From Rhodococcus sp. BP22 (GTDB lineage Bacteria; Actinomycetota; Actinomycetes; Mycobacteriales; Mycobacteriaceae), in contig NZ_JACFTB010000003.1 in the NCBI RefSeq assembly GCF_014281965.1, positions 1 through 64,000 of the forward strand: a stretch of DNA of 64,000 nucleotides, in the 5' to 3' direction. The notes beneath the pieces were generated by a model. That model was not told the DNA's origin, did no database searches, and saw only the letters and a program-made list of their open reading frames with translations. Numbering within the stretch: the stretch's first letter is position 1; each line of letters opens with the position of its first letter. Shown here one piece after another: positions 22,090 through 31,504 of this stretch. A program made the position numbers and the translations under genes.

Positions 22090-22182
22090 TACACGGGAGT
22101 CCCGAGGTACGTGGGGCTGAGAGTGGACACGCCAGTCCTTACCGTCAATACCTGAACCGGATCATGCCGGCGCAGGGAGTGA
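22090..22182 (+). promoter_or_regulatory. TPP riboswitch (THI element) upstream of thiO
   Basis: Both conserved cores are present: GGGGCTGAGAGTGGACACGCC around 22112-22132 (CUGAGA pyrimidine-sensing loop) and ACCTGAACCGGATCATGCCG with GCGCAGGGAG around 22150-22179 (pyrophosphate-sensing helix). The distal stem begins near ACGGGAGTCCCG. It ends about 12 bases before the thiO GTG, so ligand binding probably hides the ribosome-binding site and shuts down thiO-thiS-thiG when TPP is plentiful. Confidence 0.95.
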
Positions 22183-22193
22183 GGTGGTGAGAA

Positions 22194-23251
22194 GTGCCCA
22201 AGACCCTTTCCGTGGTCGGCGGCGGAGTGATCGGCCTGGCAGTGGCTGCACGATCTGCGCGCGAGGGCTGGTCCGTGCGGCTCCACGACCCGTCGGTCGG
22301 TACCGGCGCATCATGGGTGGCAGGGGGAATGCTCGCGCCGCTGTCCGAGGGATGGCCGGGCGAACACGAATTGCTCGAGCTCGGCGCGCATTCCCTCGCC
22401 AGATGGCCCGAATTCGCACGAGCACTTCCTGGCCCGTCGGTGTTCTCCGCTACCGGATCACTGACCGTCGCCCTCGATGCAGCCGACGCGACGGACCTGC
22501 GAACCATTGCCGATTGGGTCGGGAAGCAGGGGCACGAGCTCGAAATCCTCGGTCGGGCACAGATCCGGGAGCTCGAGCCTTCCCTCGCACCGAACATTCG
22601 CCTCGGGCTGCTGGCACCCACCGAACTGGCCGTCGACAACCGAAGGCTGCTCCAGGCGCTGCATACCGCAGCGATGAGCGGCGGCGTCGAATTCTCCACC
22701 GACACCGTCACCGATCTCGACGCACTGACGACCGACCGCATCGTGCTTGCAGCAGGCGCCCAGACCTCCGCGCTCCTCGCCGACGTACCGGTCCGGGCAG
22801 TCAAAGGCGAAATACTGCGTCTACGACGCAGACCCAGTGCCACACCTGCCCCGACCCGAACGATCCGCGGCAGCGTCCACGGCCGCGCGATCTACCTGGT
22901 GCCGCGCGGAGACGGATTGGTAGTCGGGGCCACACAATACGAATCGGGGCAGGACACCGAGGTCACCGTCGCAGGCGTCCGCGACCTCATCGCCGACGCG
23001 GAGCGGTTGATGCCGGGCCTCGGCGAATACGAACTTCACGAATGCGCGGCAGGCCTGCGCCCGATGAGCCCCGATGGGCTGCCACTCATCGGCAAGATCT
23101 CCGACCGCGTCATCGTCGCCTCTGGCCACGGCCGCAATGGAATCCTGTTGACGCCCATCACCGCAGACGCCGTCGCTGCACTACTGGAAGACGACGCACT
23201 CATCGAAGCGAAGGCCGCAGACCCGGCCCGATTCACCACAGATAGGAAACA

Positions 23252-23255
<4 letters not shown>
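22194..23255 (+). CDS. thiO: Glycine oxidase ThiO
   Basis: This FAD-dependent amine oxidase supplies dehydroglycine for thiazole synthesis. It has the N-terminal Rossmann motif VVGGGVIGLAVA, a GASWVAGGMLAP segment typical of ThiO/DAO, RAVKGEILRLR, YLVPRGDGLVVGAT and the C-terminal ECAAGLRPMSPDGLPLIG...HGRNGILLTPITA. 353 residues from GTG 22194, downstream of the TPP riboswitch. It overlaps thiS (ATGA). Confidence 0.94.
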
Positions 23256-24212
<957 letters not shown>

Positions 24213-24218
24213 CGGCAT

Positions 24219-24236
24219 GTCATCCCAAAGGATGAC
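24219..24236 (+). terminator. Hairpin after thiG
   Basis: GTCATCC-CAAA-GGATGAC is a perfect 7-bp stem with a 4-base loop, 6 bases after the thiG stop. No U-tract follows, so it may be a factor-assisted terminator or an RNA-stabilising end. Confidence 0.5.
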
Positions 24237-24295
24237 CCTCGGTCGCGACTCAGGGGTGATGCGCCGGGGTGGTTCGGTAGTGGACAGTGAGTCCC

Positions 24296-25258
24296 ATGAT
24301 CGAAGTCAAAGGACTGACCAAACAGTTCGGAAACACCACGGCGGTCGAAGACCTGACCTTCACGGTGAAGCCGGGCATCGTCACAGGCTTCCTCGGACCC
24401 AACGGTGCGGGCAAGTCGACGACCATGCGCATGATCCTCGGATTGGACCGCCCCACCAGTGGGGTGGCGCTGATCGAGGGCAAGCCATACAACAAGATCA
24501 AGCAACCGCTCCGGACGGTCGGTGCGCTGCTGGATGCGAAGTGGGTGCATCCCAACCGGTCGGCGCGGGCACATCTCGAGTGGATGGCCGCGTCCAATGA
24601 CATCGCGAAGTCGCGAGTGGACGAGGTGCTTCGGCTCGTCGGCCTCACCGACGTCGCGAAGAAGAACGCGGGCGGGTTTTCACTCGGTATGTCACAGCGA
24701 CTCGGTCTTGCCGGTGCGCTTCTGGGTGACCCGAAAGTCCTCCTTTTCGACGAGCCGGTCAACGGGCTCGACCCCGAAGGCATCGTCTGGATTCGCAAAT
24801 TCATGCAGCGCCTCGCCGCCGAAGGCCGAACGGTCCTCGTCTCGAGCCACCTACTGTCCGAAATGGCTCAGACAGCAGAGAATCTGGTGGTGATCGGTCG
24901 CGGAAAGCTGATCTTCGATTCGTCGGTCCAGGATTTCATCGACCACGCGTCCGAAGCCTCGGTCCGAGTTCGAAGCCCGCAGCTCGACGCGCTTCGCAGT
25001 GCGTTGACCTCCGCCGGATTGACGGTGCGCGAACCGGATTCGGCCGAGGAGCTTCAGCCCTCGCTCGTAGTCGTCGACTCGTCCACCGATGCGATCGGTG
25101 ACATCGCCGGCCGTGCCGGGATCGTGCTGCACGAGTTGTCCTCGCAGCGCGGGTCGTTGGAGGAAGCATTCATGAAGCTCACCGGACACGACGTGCAATT
25201 CCACGGCGAAGGTGCCGAAGATCCGAACATTCAGCAAGCGATGGGTGGTTCACTCTGA
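24296..25258 (+). CDS. ABC transporter ATP-binding protein
   Basis: The 320-residue ATPase has Walker A GPNGAGKST, the signature region SLGMSQRLGLAGALLG, Walker B VLLFDEPVNGLDP and switch histidine SSHLL. The C-terminal extension beyond about 220 fits the DrrA/CcmA-like exporter subgroup. GTG 24287 is an alternative start. The stop overlaps the start of the permease gene (TGATG). The pair sits between thiG and lpqL, which are adjacent in M. tuberculosis. The substrate is unknown; an antibiotic or lipid export role is only a family possibility. Confidence 0.9.
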   Translation: MIEVKGLTKQFGNTTAVEDLTFTVKPGIVTGFLGPNGAGKSTTMRMILGLDRPTSGVALIEGKPYNKIKQPLRTVGALLDAKWVHPNRSARAHLEWMAASNDIAKSRVDEVLRLVGLTDVAKKNAGGFSLGMSQRLGLAGALLGDPKVLLFDEPVNGLDPEGIVWIRKFMQRLAAEGRTVLVSSHLLSEMAQTAENLVVIGRGKLIFDSSVQDFIDHASEASVRVRSPQLDALRSALTSAGLTVREPDSAEELQPSLVVVDSSTDAIGDIAGRAGIVLHELSSQRGSLEEAFMKLTGHDVQFHGEGAEDPNIQQAMGGSL

Positions 25259-26055
25259 TGGGTGTCCTGGCAGCGGAACGAATCAAAATCACCTCGACCA
25301 AGTCGCCGTGGTGGTGCACGATAGCCATCATCGTGCTCGGACTCGGCTTGGCGGCGATCGTCGGCATCACGTCCAAATTGGGTATCAATTCCTACAACAA
25401 TCAAGTCGCACAGGGTGATCAGCCCGATTTCGAACCGTTCTTTCCGTCCGCGTTCGAGGCGGTAGGCAGCGGTGTCGGCGGATTCGGAGCATTGGTGCTC
25501 ATGATTCTGGCGGCATTGACGGTCACCAGCGAATACCGCTTCGGCGTCATCAGGACCACCTTTCAAGCCATCCCGAACCGAGCCGCAGTACTGACATCCA
25601 AGGCCCTGCTGATCGGGGTCTTCGGCTTCTTGCTCAGTTTGGTTCTCGGCTTCGGAGCGTTCTACCTGGCCAAAGCCACCGCAGGTCCCGACGCCGGGCG
25701 ACTGCTGAGCTTCGACACCGACGGCACCTGGCGCGTCATCTACGGCACGGCCATTCTGGCGTTCCTTCAGGTCATCATCGCGGTCGGTGTCGGTGCGCTG
25801 CTTCGGCAGTCGGCGGGTGCGATCGCACTACTGCTGCTGTGGCCGTTGGTCATCGAGAATCTGTTCGGATTATTCGGTTCGTTCGGTCGTGCGGTTCAAC
25901 CGTTCCTGCCATGGGCGAACACCAGCAACTTCCTCGGTCAGGACGGCGGCATCGACTTCCACTGGGGGCCCATCGGTAGCCTGATCTACTTCATCGTGTT
26001 CACCGCGGTCATCTTCGGTGCTGCGGTGTTGGTGACGAATCGCCGAGACGCCTGA
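25258..26055 (+). CDS. ABC-2 type transporter permease
   Basis: This 265-residue membrane protein has about six hydrophobic segments (near 20-40, 70-95, 115-140, 160-190, 195-215 and 235-260) and a cytoplasmic N-terminus beginning MGVLAAERIKITSTKSPWW, as in bacterial ABC-2 permeases. TVTSEYRFGVIRTTFQAIPNRAAVL is the conserved loop that contacts the ATPase. It is coupled to the ATPase gene upstream. Confidence 0.88.
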   Translation: MGVLAAERIKITSTKSPWWCTIAIIVLGLGLAAIVGITSKLGINSYNNQVAQGDQPDFEPFFPSAFEAVGSGVGGFGALVLMILAALTVTSEYRFGVIRTTFQAIPNRAAVLTSKALLIGVFGFLLSLVLGFGAFYLAKATAGPDAGRLLSFDTDGTWRVIYGTAILAFLQVIIAVGVGALLRQSAGAIALLLLWPLVIENLFGLFGSFGRAVQPFLPWANTSNFLGQDGGIDFHWGPIGSLIYFIVFTAVIFGAAVLVTNRRDA

Positions 26056-26067
26056 CCTTTGTGCAGT

Positions 26068-26073
26068 TAAGGT
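26068..26073 (+). promoter_or_regulatory. -10 box for lpqL, possibly leaderless
   Basis: TAAGGT ends 6 bases before the ATG. The AAGG within it could also act as a weak ribosome-binding site, so the leaderless reading is less certain here. Confidence 0.35.
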
Positions 26074-26079
26074 GCATGC

Positions 26080-27558
26080 ATGCGACGGACAACCCTTCTG
26101 GCAGGTTTCGCAGTAGGCATGCTCGTGGTGGCCGGTTGTTCCTCGTCTTCGGATGAGGAACAACCGGCCATCTCTGCTCCTACCCCGGTTGCGACAGCGG
26201 ACGGCCCCGGGCTTGCCGACGCCGTCACCGAGGAGGGCGTCATCGCTCACCTGGAACAACTCGAGCGAATTGCCACCGACAACAACGGGAATCGCGCAGC
26301 GGGTACTTCTGGATACGACGCAAGTGTCGACTATGTCGTCGATCAACTCGAGTCCGCCGGATTTGCGGTGGAGACACCCGAATTCGAGTTCGATCAATTC
26401 ACCGCCGATACCCAACGGCTCTCTGCAGGTGAGCAGCAGCTCTCGGTCAATGCTCTGACCTATTCACCGTCGTCTCCACCGGACGGCATCACCGCACGGG
26501 TGGTTCGCGCCCCGGTCGACGGGTCACCTGGTTGCGAGGCAACGGATTACAACGGTCTCGAGGTGGCCGGTGCCATTGTCGTCGTCGACCGAGGCGTGTG
26601 TCCGTTCGGTGCGAAACAGACCGTCGCAGCAGAGTTGGGTGCTGTCGCGATCATCGTGGTCAACAACGAGGCAGGACCTCTCGACGGCGGCACGCTCGGT
26701 AGCGCCGACATCGCGAAGATTCCTGCCGGTGGCGTCAGCGGGGAAGACGGACCGATCGTGGCGTCGGCGTCGGAATTGACGCTCACTCTCGACACCGAAA
26801 CTACAACCACCAAGAGTCGCAACGTCATTGCGCAGACCAAGACAGGTAGCACCGACAACGTCGTCGTTGCGGGAGCTCACCTCGACAGCGTTCCCGAGGG
26901 GCCGGGCATCAACGACAACGGCAGTGGCACGGCCGCGGTTCTCGAGACGGCCCTGAAGATGGGAAGCGAACCGGACATCACCAACGCTGTACGTTTCGCG
27001 TTCTGGGGGGCCGAGGAGCCTGGGCTCGTGGGGTCGACCGAATATGTCGACGGGCTGAGCGAGGACGACGAAGCCGCAATCGCGCTGTATCTGAATTTCG
27101 ACATGATTGCCTCGCACAACGCCGGCTACCTCGCCTACGACGGTGACGACTCGGACAAGGTCGGTGCCCCAGCGGGACCGCCGGGATCGGAAGCGATCGA
27201 GCGGGTATTTCTCGAGCGTCTGCAGCAGGAGGGCATCGCCGCCGACGGGACCGACTTCGACGGCCGATCAGATTACGGCCCGTTCATCGACGTCGGGATT
27301 CCATCCGGGGGAGTGTTCAGCGGTGCGGACGAGACGAAATCGCCCGAGCAGGCGGCTAAATGGGGTGGGACGGCAGAGGAGACGTTCGACCAGAATTACC
27401 ACACCGCCGAAGACACCCTCGCCAATATCGACCGAACAGCCTTGGGCTCGAATGCATCGGCTGTAGCGTTCGGCATCGGAACTTTCGCGCAGGAGATCGA
27501 CGGCCCGAACGGCGTTCCCTCGGGTGCGGCACGTACCGAGGCGCGAGTAGGACGGTGA
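26080..27558 (+). CDS. lpqL: M28-family aminopeptidase lipoprotein
   Basis: The 492-residue protein has a signal peptide and lipobox VVAGC (Cys20), a spacer, then a zinc aminopeptidase with an inserted PA domain (about 130-235; VVVDRGVCPFGAKQ). Metal ligands are visible as AHLDSVPEGPGINDNGSG (His and Asp), GAEEPGL (Glu pair), LNFDMIAS (Asp) and NYHTAEDT (His). It is the counterpart of M. tuberculosis LpqL (Rv0418), a cell-envelope aminopeptidase of similar length. Confidence 0.93.
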   Translation: MRRTTLLAGFAVGMLVVAGCSSSSDEEQPAISAPTPVATADGPGLADAVTEEGVIAHLEQLERIATDNNGNRAAGTSGYDASVDYVVDQLESAGFAVETPEFEFDQFTADTQRLSAGEQQLSVNALTYSPSSPPDGITARVVRAPVDGSPGCEATDYNGLEVAGAIVVVDRGVCPFGAKQTVAAELGAVAIIVVNNEAGPLDGGTLGSADIAKIPAGGVSGEDGPIVASASELTLTLDTETTTTKSRNVIAQTKTGSTDNVVVAGAHLDSVPEGPGINDNGSGTAAVLETALKMGSEPDITNAVRFAFWGAEEPGLVGSTEYVDGLSEDDEAAIALYLNFDMIASHNAGYLAYDGDDSDKVGAPAGPPGSEAIERVFLERLQQEGIAADGTDFDGRSDYGPFIDVGIPSGGVFSGADETKSPEQAAKWGGTAEETFDQNYHTAEDTLANIDRTALGSNASAVAFGIGTFAQEIDGPNGVPSGAARTEARVGR

Positions 27559-27657
27559 CGTACCTGTAACTGTCGGTCCCGCTCGATTCTGTGAATTTGT
27601 GGCCTGCGGTAGACCTGAAAGAATTTCCACGACGCACTTGTGGGGGATCATGGGCTG

Positions 27658-29613
27658 ATGGACGAGTCGAAAAAAGAATCCGAGGACGCCGGCACATCCG
27701 GCGGGTCCGGTTCGCGGGCAGTGATGCGGGCCATGCTCAGCTACCCCTTGTTCACGGCATCACTGCTGGTCTTGGCGGTCGTTCTCGCACTCTTGGCCTC
27801 GGGGCAGAGCGGTCCGGCGCAGTTGATCGGCTCGGTGTGGGCCGGGCTGGTGGTGCTGTGGGTCGCCCGGGGAATGGTCCGCGACGTCATGGCGGGGCAC
27901 TGGGGGGTCGATATTCTGGCGGTCATCGCGATCACCGCCACCGTTGCGGTCGGCGAGTATGTCGCTGCGCTCGTGGTGGGCCTCATGCTCTCCGGCGGCG
28001 AAGCGCTCGAGGATTACGCCGCCGGCCGTGCGCGCCGCGAGCTGAACGCACTGCTGGACCGCACCCCGCGGACCGCTCGCCGAGTGCTGGCCGACGGTTC
28101 CCTGGAGGAGATCTCGGCCGCGGAGGTGGTGCCGGGGGATCTGCTGCTGCTGCGTCCGGCGGAGGTGCTGCCGGTCGACGGCCACCTCGAGGACGACGAA
28201 ACCGAGTTCGACGAGTCCTCGATCACCGGTGAGAGCTTGCCGGTCACCCGGCTGCGCGGGGAGTATCTGCTGTCCGGCTCGGTCAACGGCGCGTCCGCGG
28301 TGATGATGCGGGCGGCGAGCACCGCCGCCGACAGTCAGTACGCGCGGATCGTGGATATGGTCAGCGCTGCTGCGGAGTCCAGGGCGCCGGTGGTCCGGCT
28401 CGCCGACCGTTACGCCGTTCCGTTCACCGTGTTGTCCCTGACGATCGCAGGCCTGGCGTGGTGGTATTGGTCGGATCCTGTGGTTTTCGCCGAGGTGCTC
28501 GTCGTGGCCACCCCGTGCCCGCTGCTGATCGCCGCGCCGGTTGCCTTCCTCGGCGGAATGGGCCGTGCGGCCCGCGCAGGGGTCATCGTCAAGGACGCCG
28601 GCACGCTCGAACGTCTGTCGAACGTGCGGACCGTGGCCTACGACAAAACCGGAACGCTGACCTATGGACGACCGGAGCTCGTGGCCGTCGAGCCTGTGCC
28701 CGGGTCCGCGTGGGCCAGTGAGGATGGGGCCCAAGAGCTGCTGCGGCTGACGGCGTCGGCCGAGCAGTACTCCTCGCACGTCGTGGCGGCCTCGGTGCAG
28801 GAGGCAGCTCGCACGCGCGGGCTGGTTCTGCTGCCTGCCGAGGACGCGCGCGAGGAGGCAACCAACGGGGTCGCCGCCACGGTCGACGGGCGCGCGGTAG
28901 TGGTCGGCAAGTCACGCTTCGTGGCCGAGTACGTCGGCGAGGTCGCCGAGGCCACCCTGCAACCGGGCCACCTGGCGGTCTACGTGGCGGTCGACGGGAA
29001 GTTCGCCGGCACCGTCGTGATGGCGGATCAATTGCGCGCGGACGCGGCGGACACGGTCGCCGCGCTCGCCGGGCTTGGCGTCATCGACCAGCTGGTGCTC
29101 AGCGGTGACGCGCAGAGCACGGCGGACCATGTTGCTGCGGACGCAGGCCTGCACCGGGCCTTCGGTGAGCTGCTGCCGCAGGACAAGGTGCGGATCGTCG
29201 GACAGGTCCCGCACCCGCCAGTGGCGATGGTGGGCGATGGCGTCAACGATGCCCCGGCACTGGCCGCCGCCGATGTCGGCATCGCGATGGGCGGCCGCGG
29301 CGCGACCGCGGCCAGCGAGTCCGCCGACGTCGTGATCTTGACCGAACACCTGGGCAGGGTGGCGACCGCGGTGCGGATCGGCCAGCGGACGATGCACGTG
29401 GCGCTGCAAAGCATCTGGATCGGCATAGCGCTGTCCGTGGGCCTCATGCTGGTCGCCGCGACCGGCTCGATCCCGGCTGTGGTCGGAGCTCTCAGTCAAG
29501 AGGTGGTCGACTTGGTGGTCATCGTCAACGCCCTGCGGGCCATCCGGCCGGGCCGCTCGGAGTCGGCTGCGATGAAACTGCAAGTAAGCCGGTCTGCGGC
29601 TGACGCAAGCTAG
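27658..29613 (+). CDS. P1B-type heavy-metal-transporting ATPase
   Basis: The P-type ATPase has TGES (SSITGESLPV), the phosphorylation site DKTGTLT and the hinge GDGVNDAPAL. The membrane metal motif is TPCP (VVATPCPLLIAAP) rather than CPC, a signature linked to the P1B-5-like group. There is no N-terminal HMA metal-binding domain, and the HP dipeptide of the nucleotide domain is replaced by HV (SSHVVAA). ATG 27658 is preferred; GTG 27640 is in frame. Base composition is visibly more G+C-rich than the flanking lpqL and thiD, which suggests acquisition. The metal is unknown and no metal regulator is adjacent. Confidence 0.88.
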   Translation: MDESKKESEDAGTSGGSGSRAVMRAMLSYPLFTASLLVLAVVLALLASGQSGPAQLIGSVWAGLVVLWVARGMVRDVMAGHWGVDILAVIAITATVAVGEYVAALVVGLMLSGGEALEDYAAGRARRELNALLDRTPRTARRVLADGSLEEISAAEVVPGDLLLLRPAEVLPVDGHLEDDETEFDESSITGESLPVTRLRGEYLLSGSVNGASAVMMRAASTAADSQYARIVDMVSAAAESRAPVVRLADRYAVPFTVLSLTIAGLAWWYWSDPVVFAEVLVVATPCPLLIAAPVAFLGGMGRAARAGVIVKDAGTLERLSNVRTVAYDKTGTLTYGRPELVAVEPVPGSAWASEDGAQELLRLTASAEQYSSHVVAASVQEAARTRGLVLLPAEDAREEATNGVAATVDGRAVVVGKSRFVAEYVGEVAEATLQPGHLAVYVAVDGKFAGTVVMADQLRADAADTVAALAGLGVIDQLVLSGDAQSTADHVAADAGLHRAFGELLPQDKVRIVGQVPHPPVAMVGDGVNDAPALAAADVGIAMGGRGATAASESADVVILTEHLGRVATAVRIGQRTMHVALQSIWIGIALSVGLMLVAATGSIPAVVGALSQEVVDLVVIVNALRAIRPGRSESAAMKLQVSRSAADAS

Positions 29614-29639
29614 TCGATCGCAGCGGTGCCCCCGAGGAT

Positions 29640-30494
29640 CTACGCATTCTCCGTGTGGTGCAGTCGCCACAGCGGTGACACCGGGCCGTGGCCCGCGCCG
29701 AGGTCGTAGGACGCCTCGAGGCACCGAGTGACCCACTCCTTGCCGAACGCGACGGCATCGGGCACGGAGTAGCCGTGCGCCATCGCGCAGGTGATAGCCG
29801 CGCCGAGTGTGTCACCGCCACCGTGGTCGTTGCCGGTATCGATGCGGGGGCCGGAGAATTCGAGGAATGTGTCGCCGTCGTACAGGATGTCGGTGCTCTT
29901 GTCCGAAGTGCGGAGATGACCACCTTTGACGAGGGCCCACTGGGCGCCCAGTTGGTGCAGTGCCTCGGCTGCGCGGCGTGCGGAGTCGTCGTCGACCACG
30001 ACGATGCCGGTGATCAACCTGATTTCGTCGAGATTGGGCGTGACGATCGTGGCGATGGGGAAGAGCGTCGTGCGGATTGCGTCGAGGGCTTCCTCGTGCA
30101 GCAATGGATCGCCGTGCATCGACGCGCAGACTGGGTCTACCAGCAGTGGCACCGGCTGATCGCGTCCGATTCCAACCTCTGTACAGACAGCGGTGACGGC
30201 CTCGATGATGGCCGTGGAGGCGAGCATTCCTGTCTTCGCTGCGCTGACGCCGATGTCGCCGACCACGACGCGAACTTGATCCGCGACGACACTCGGTGGG
30301 ATTTCGTGAAAGCCCGAAACGCCGACGGTGTTCTGAACGGTGACCGCGGCCACGGCTACGCAGGCGTGGACGCCGCACAGTGCCATCGTCCGGCTGTCGG
30401 CTTGGATACCCGCCCCGCCGCCCGAATCGGTGCCGGCGATCGTCAGCGCTCGGACGGGGGTGGATCCGTCGGGCGTCAGCGGTAGGAGCTTCAC
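29640..30494 (-). CDS. thiD: Hydroxymethylpyrimidine/phosphomethylpyrimidine kinase
   Basis: This ribokinase-fold enzyme phosphorylates HMP and HMP-P for thiamine. The N-terminal TIAGTDSGGGAGIQADSRTM, the central KTGMLAS, VDPVCASMHG and TPNLDEI, and the anion hole with GGGDTLGAAI are diagnostic (the usual GTGCT is GGGDT here). GTG 30494 is chosen to align with mycobacterial ThiD; a TTG at 30515 is in frame. TACTGT lies 8 bases upstream of the GTG. No TPP riboswitch is visible before it. Confidence 0.93.
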   Translation of the reverse strand: MKLLPLTPDGSTPVRALTIAGTDSGGGAGIQADSRTMALCGVHACVAVAAVTVQNTVGVSGFHEIPPSVVADQVRVVVGDIGVSAAKTGMLASTAIIEAVTAVCTEVGIGRDQPVPLLVDPVCASMHGDPLLHEEALDAIRTTLFPIATIVTPNLDEIRLITGIVVVDDDSARRAAEALHQLGAQWALVKGGHLRTSDKSTDILYDGDTFLEFSGPRIDTGNDHGGGDTLGAAITCAMAHGYSVPDAVAFGKEWVTRCLEASYDLGAGHGPVSPLWRLHHTENA

Positions 30495-30564
30495 GAGAGG
30501 TGACAGTACCGGCAACGGTCCACGCGGTCGTCGTAGATATGCCCATAGTCATGAATGTTGTTGG

Positions 30565-30593
30565 TTCACAATGAAATAGTCGCCGCCTATATG
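30565..30593 (+). promoter_or_regulatory. Candidate promoter for the small acetyltransferase pair
   Basis: TTCACA (30565-30570) and TATATG (30588-30593) are 17 bases apart in an AT-rich leader of about 170 bases before the first GNAT gene. A short open frame (30555-30761) in this leader has no clear start signal. Confidence 0.35.
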
Positions 30594-30764
30594 ACGGTTA
30601 CCAGCGCGGGTGTTGGGACGACGTTGCATGCCTACGTAACCGAAGGTTTGTTCGCGCAAATGGGTGACAAGCCTCGGATGGGCATGTTTAATAGTGGTGA
30701 AGGTCACATCTTAATAACAACTCGAACTTCTCATTCACGTCTCACACAGCAAAGGAGGTGACCT

Positions 30765-31091
30765 GTGCTCGCCAGCTCACCCAGTGCAGAGGTGTCCATC
30801 AACACGGACCAGAATCGATTCGAATTGAGGCTGAATGGCGACTTGGTGGGGATTATCGGCTACTACGAAGTCGAAGGTTCGTTCAAGCGAGGTTCTCGCG
30901 CTCGCGTCGTCTCGTTCATGCACACCGTGGTCACTGAAGACTTCGGACATCAAGGCCTTGCAGCGATTCTCGTTCGCAGGGCACTCGACAGCGCTCGATC
31001 GTACGGCTGGAAGGTCAAGCCGGTCTGCACCTATGTACAAAGATTCGTCGCGGCCAATCCCGACTACTCCGACGTCGTCGTTCCGCTCTAG
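30765..31091 (+). CDS. Small GNAT-like acetyltransferase (YjdJ type), copy 1
   Basis: The 108-residue protein belongs to the minimal GNAT family related to COG2388: VVSFMHTVVTEDFGHQGLAAILVRRALD corresponds to the acetyl-CoA-binding motif and CTYVQRFVAANPDY to the conserved C-terminus. GTG 30765 follows the unusually perfect ribosome-binding site AAAGGAGGTGA. It is a diverged tandem duplicate of the next gene. Human and plant relatives are uncharacterised acetyltransferases; the substrate is unknown. Confidence 0.85.
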   Translation: MLASSPSAEVSINTDQNRFELRLNGDLVGIIGYYEVEGSFKRGSRARVVSFMHTVVTEDFGHQGLAAILVRRALDSARSYGWKVKPVCTYVQRFVAANPDYSDVVVPL

Positions 31092-31169
31092 AGGTAACGG
31101 TTTCACCCTGCCTGCGTCGAATTACTCGGTTCCGTCCCCAATTGGCCCGACTGCTGTTCTCATGGTGAC

Positions 31170-31496
31170 ATGAATCACAGTCGCATCGACCTAACTTCTG
31201 CGGCCGCCGTCACCACGGCGGTGCGAATCGCAGACAACACCGCGCACAATCGGTTCGACCTGTTCGTCGGCGAAGAACTCGTCGGAATCCTCGGGTATCG
31301 AGATGCGGAGGACGGTGCCGTCGCCTTCATGCATACCGTGGTCAAAGAGGACTTCAGCGACCGCGGGTGGGCAGCTGTACTTGTTCGTGGAGCGCTCAAC
31401 ACCGCACGCGACCGCCAGTGGCGGATAGTCCCGATTTGCACCTATGTGCAGCGATACCTCGCACGAAATCCCGAGTTTCTCGACCTGGTCGCCTAA
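31170..31496 (+). CDS. Small GNAT-like acetyltransferase (YjdJ type), copy 2
   Basis: This 108-residue paralogue of the preceding gene shares FMHTVV-EDF, the LVR-AL pattern and CTYVQR--A-NP at the same positions, with a shorter central loop. The C-terminal order FMHTVV, G-AA-LVR, P-CTYVQR is the acetyl-CoA-binding core. It follows 78 bases after copy 1 and ends 8 bases from the convergent xthA. Function is unknown beyond the family. Confidence 0.83.
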   Translation: MNHSRIDLTSAAAVTTAVRIADNTAHNRFDLFVGEELVGILGYRDAEDGAVAFMHTVVKEDFSDRGWAAVLVRGALNTARDRQWRIVPICTYVQRYLARNPEFLDLVA

Positions 31497-31504
31497 CGCC
31501 CGAG

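Noticed and set aside
30555-30761. 68-codon frame before the first mini-GNAT
   Set aside because: No start signal, and it covers the AT-rich leader and candidate promoter.
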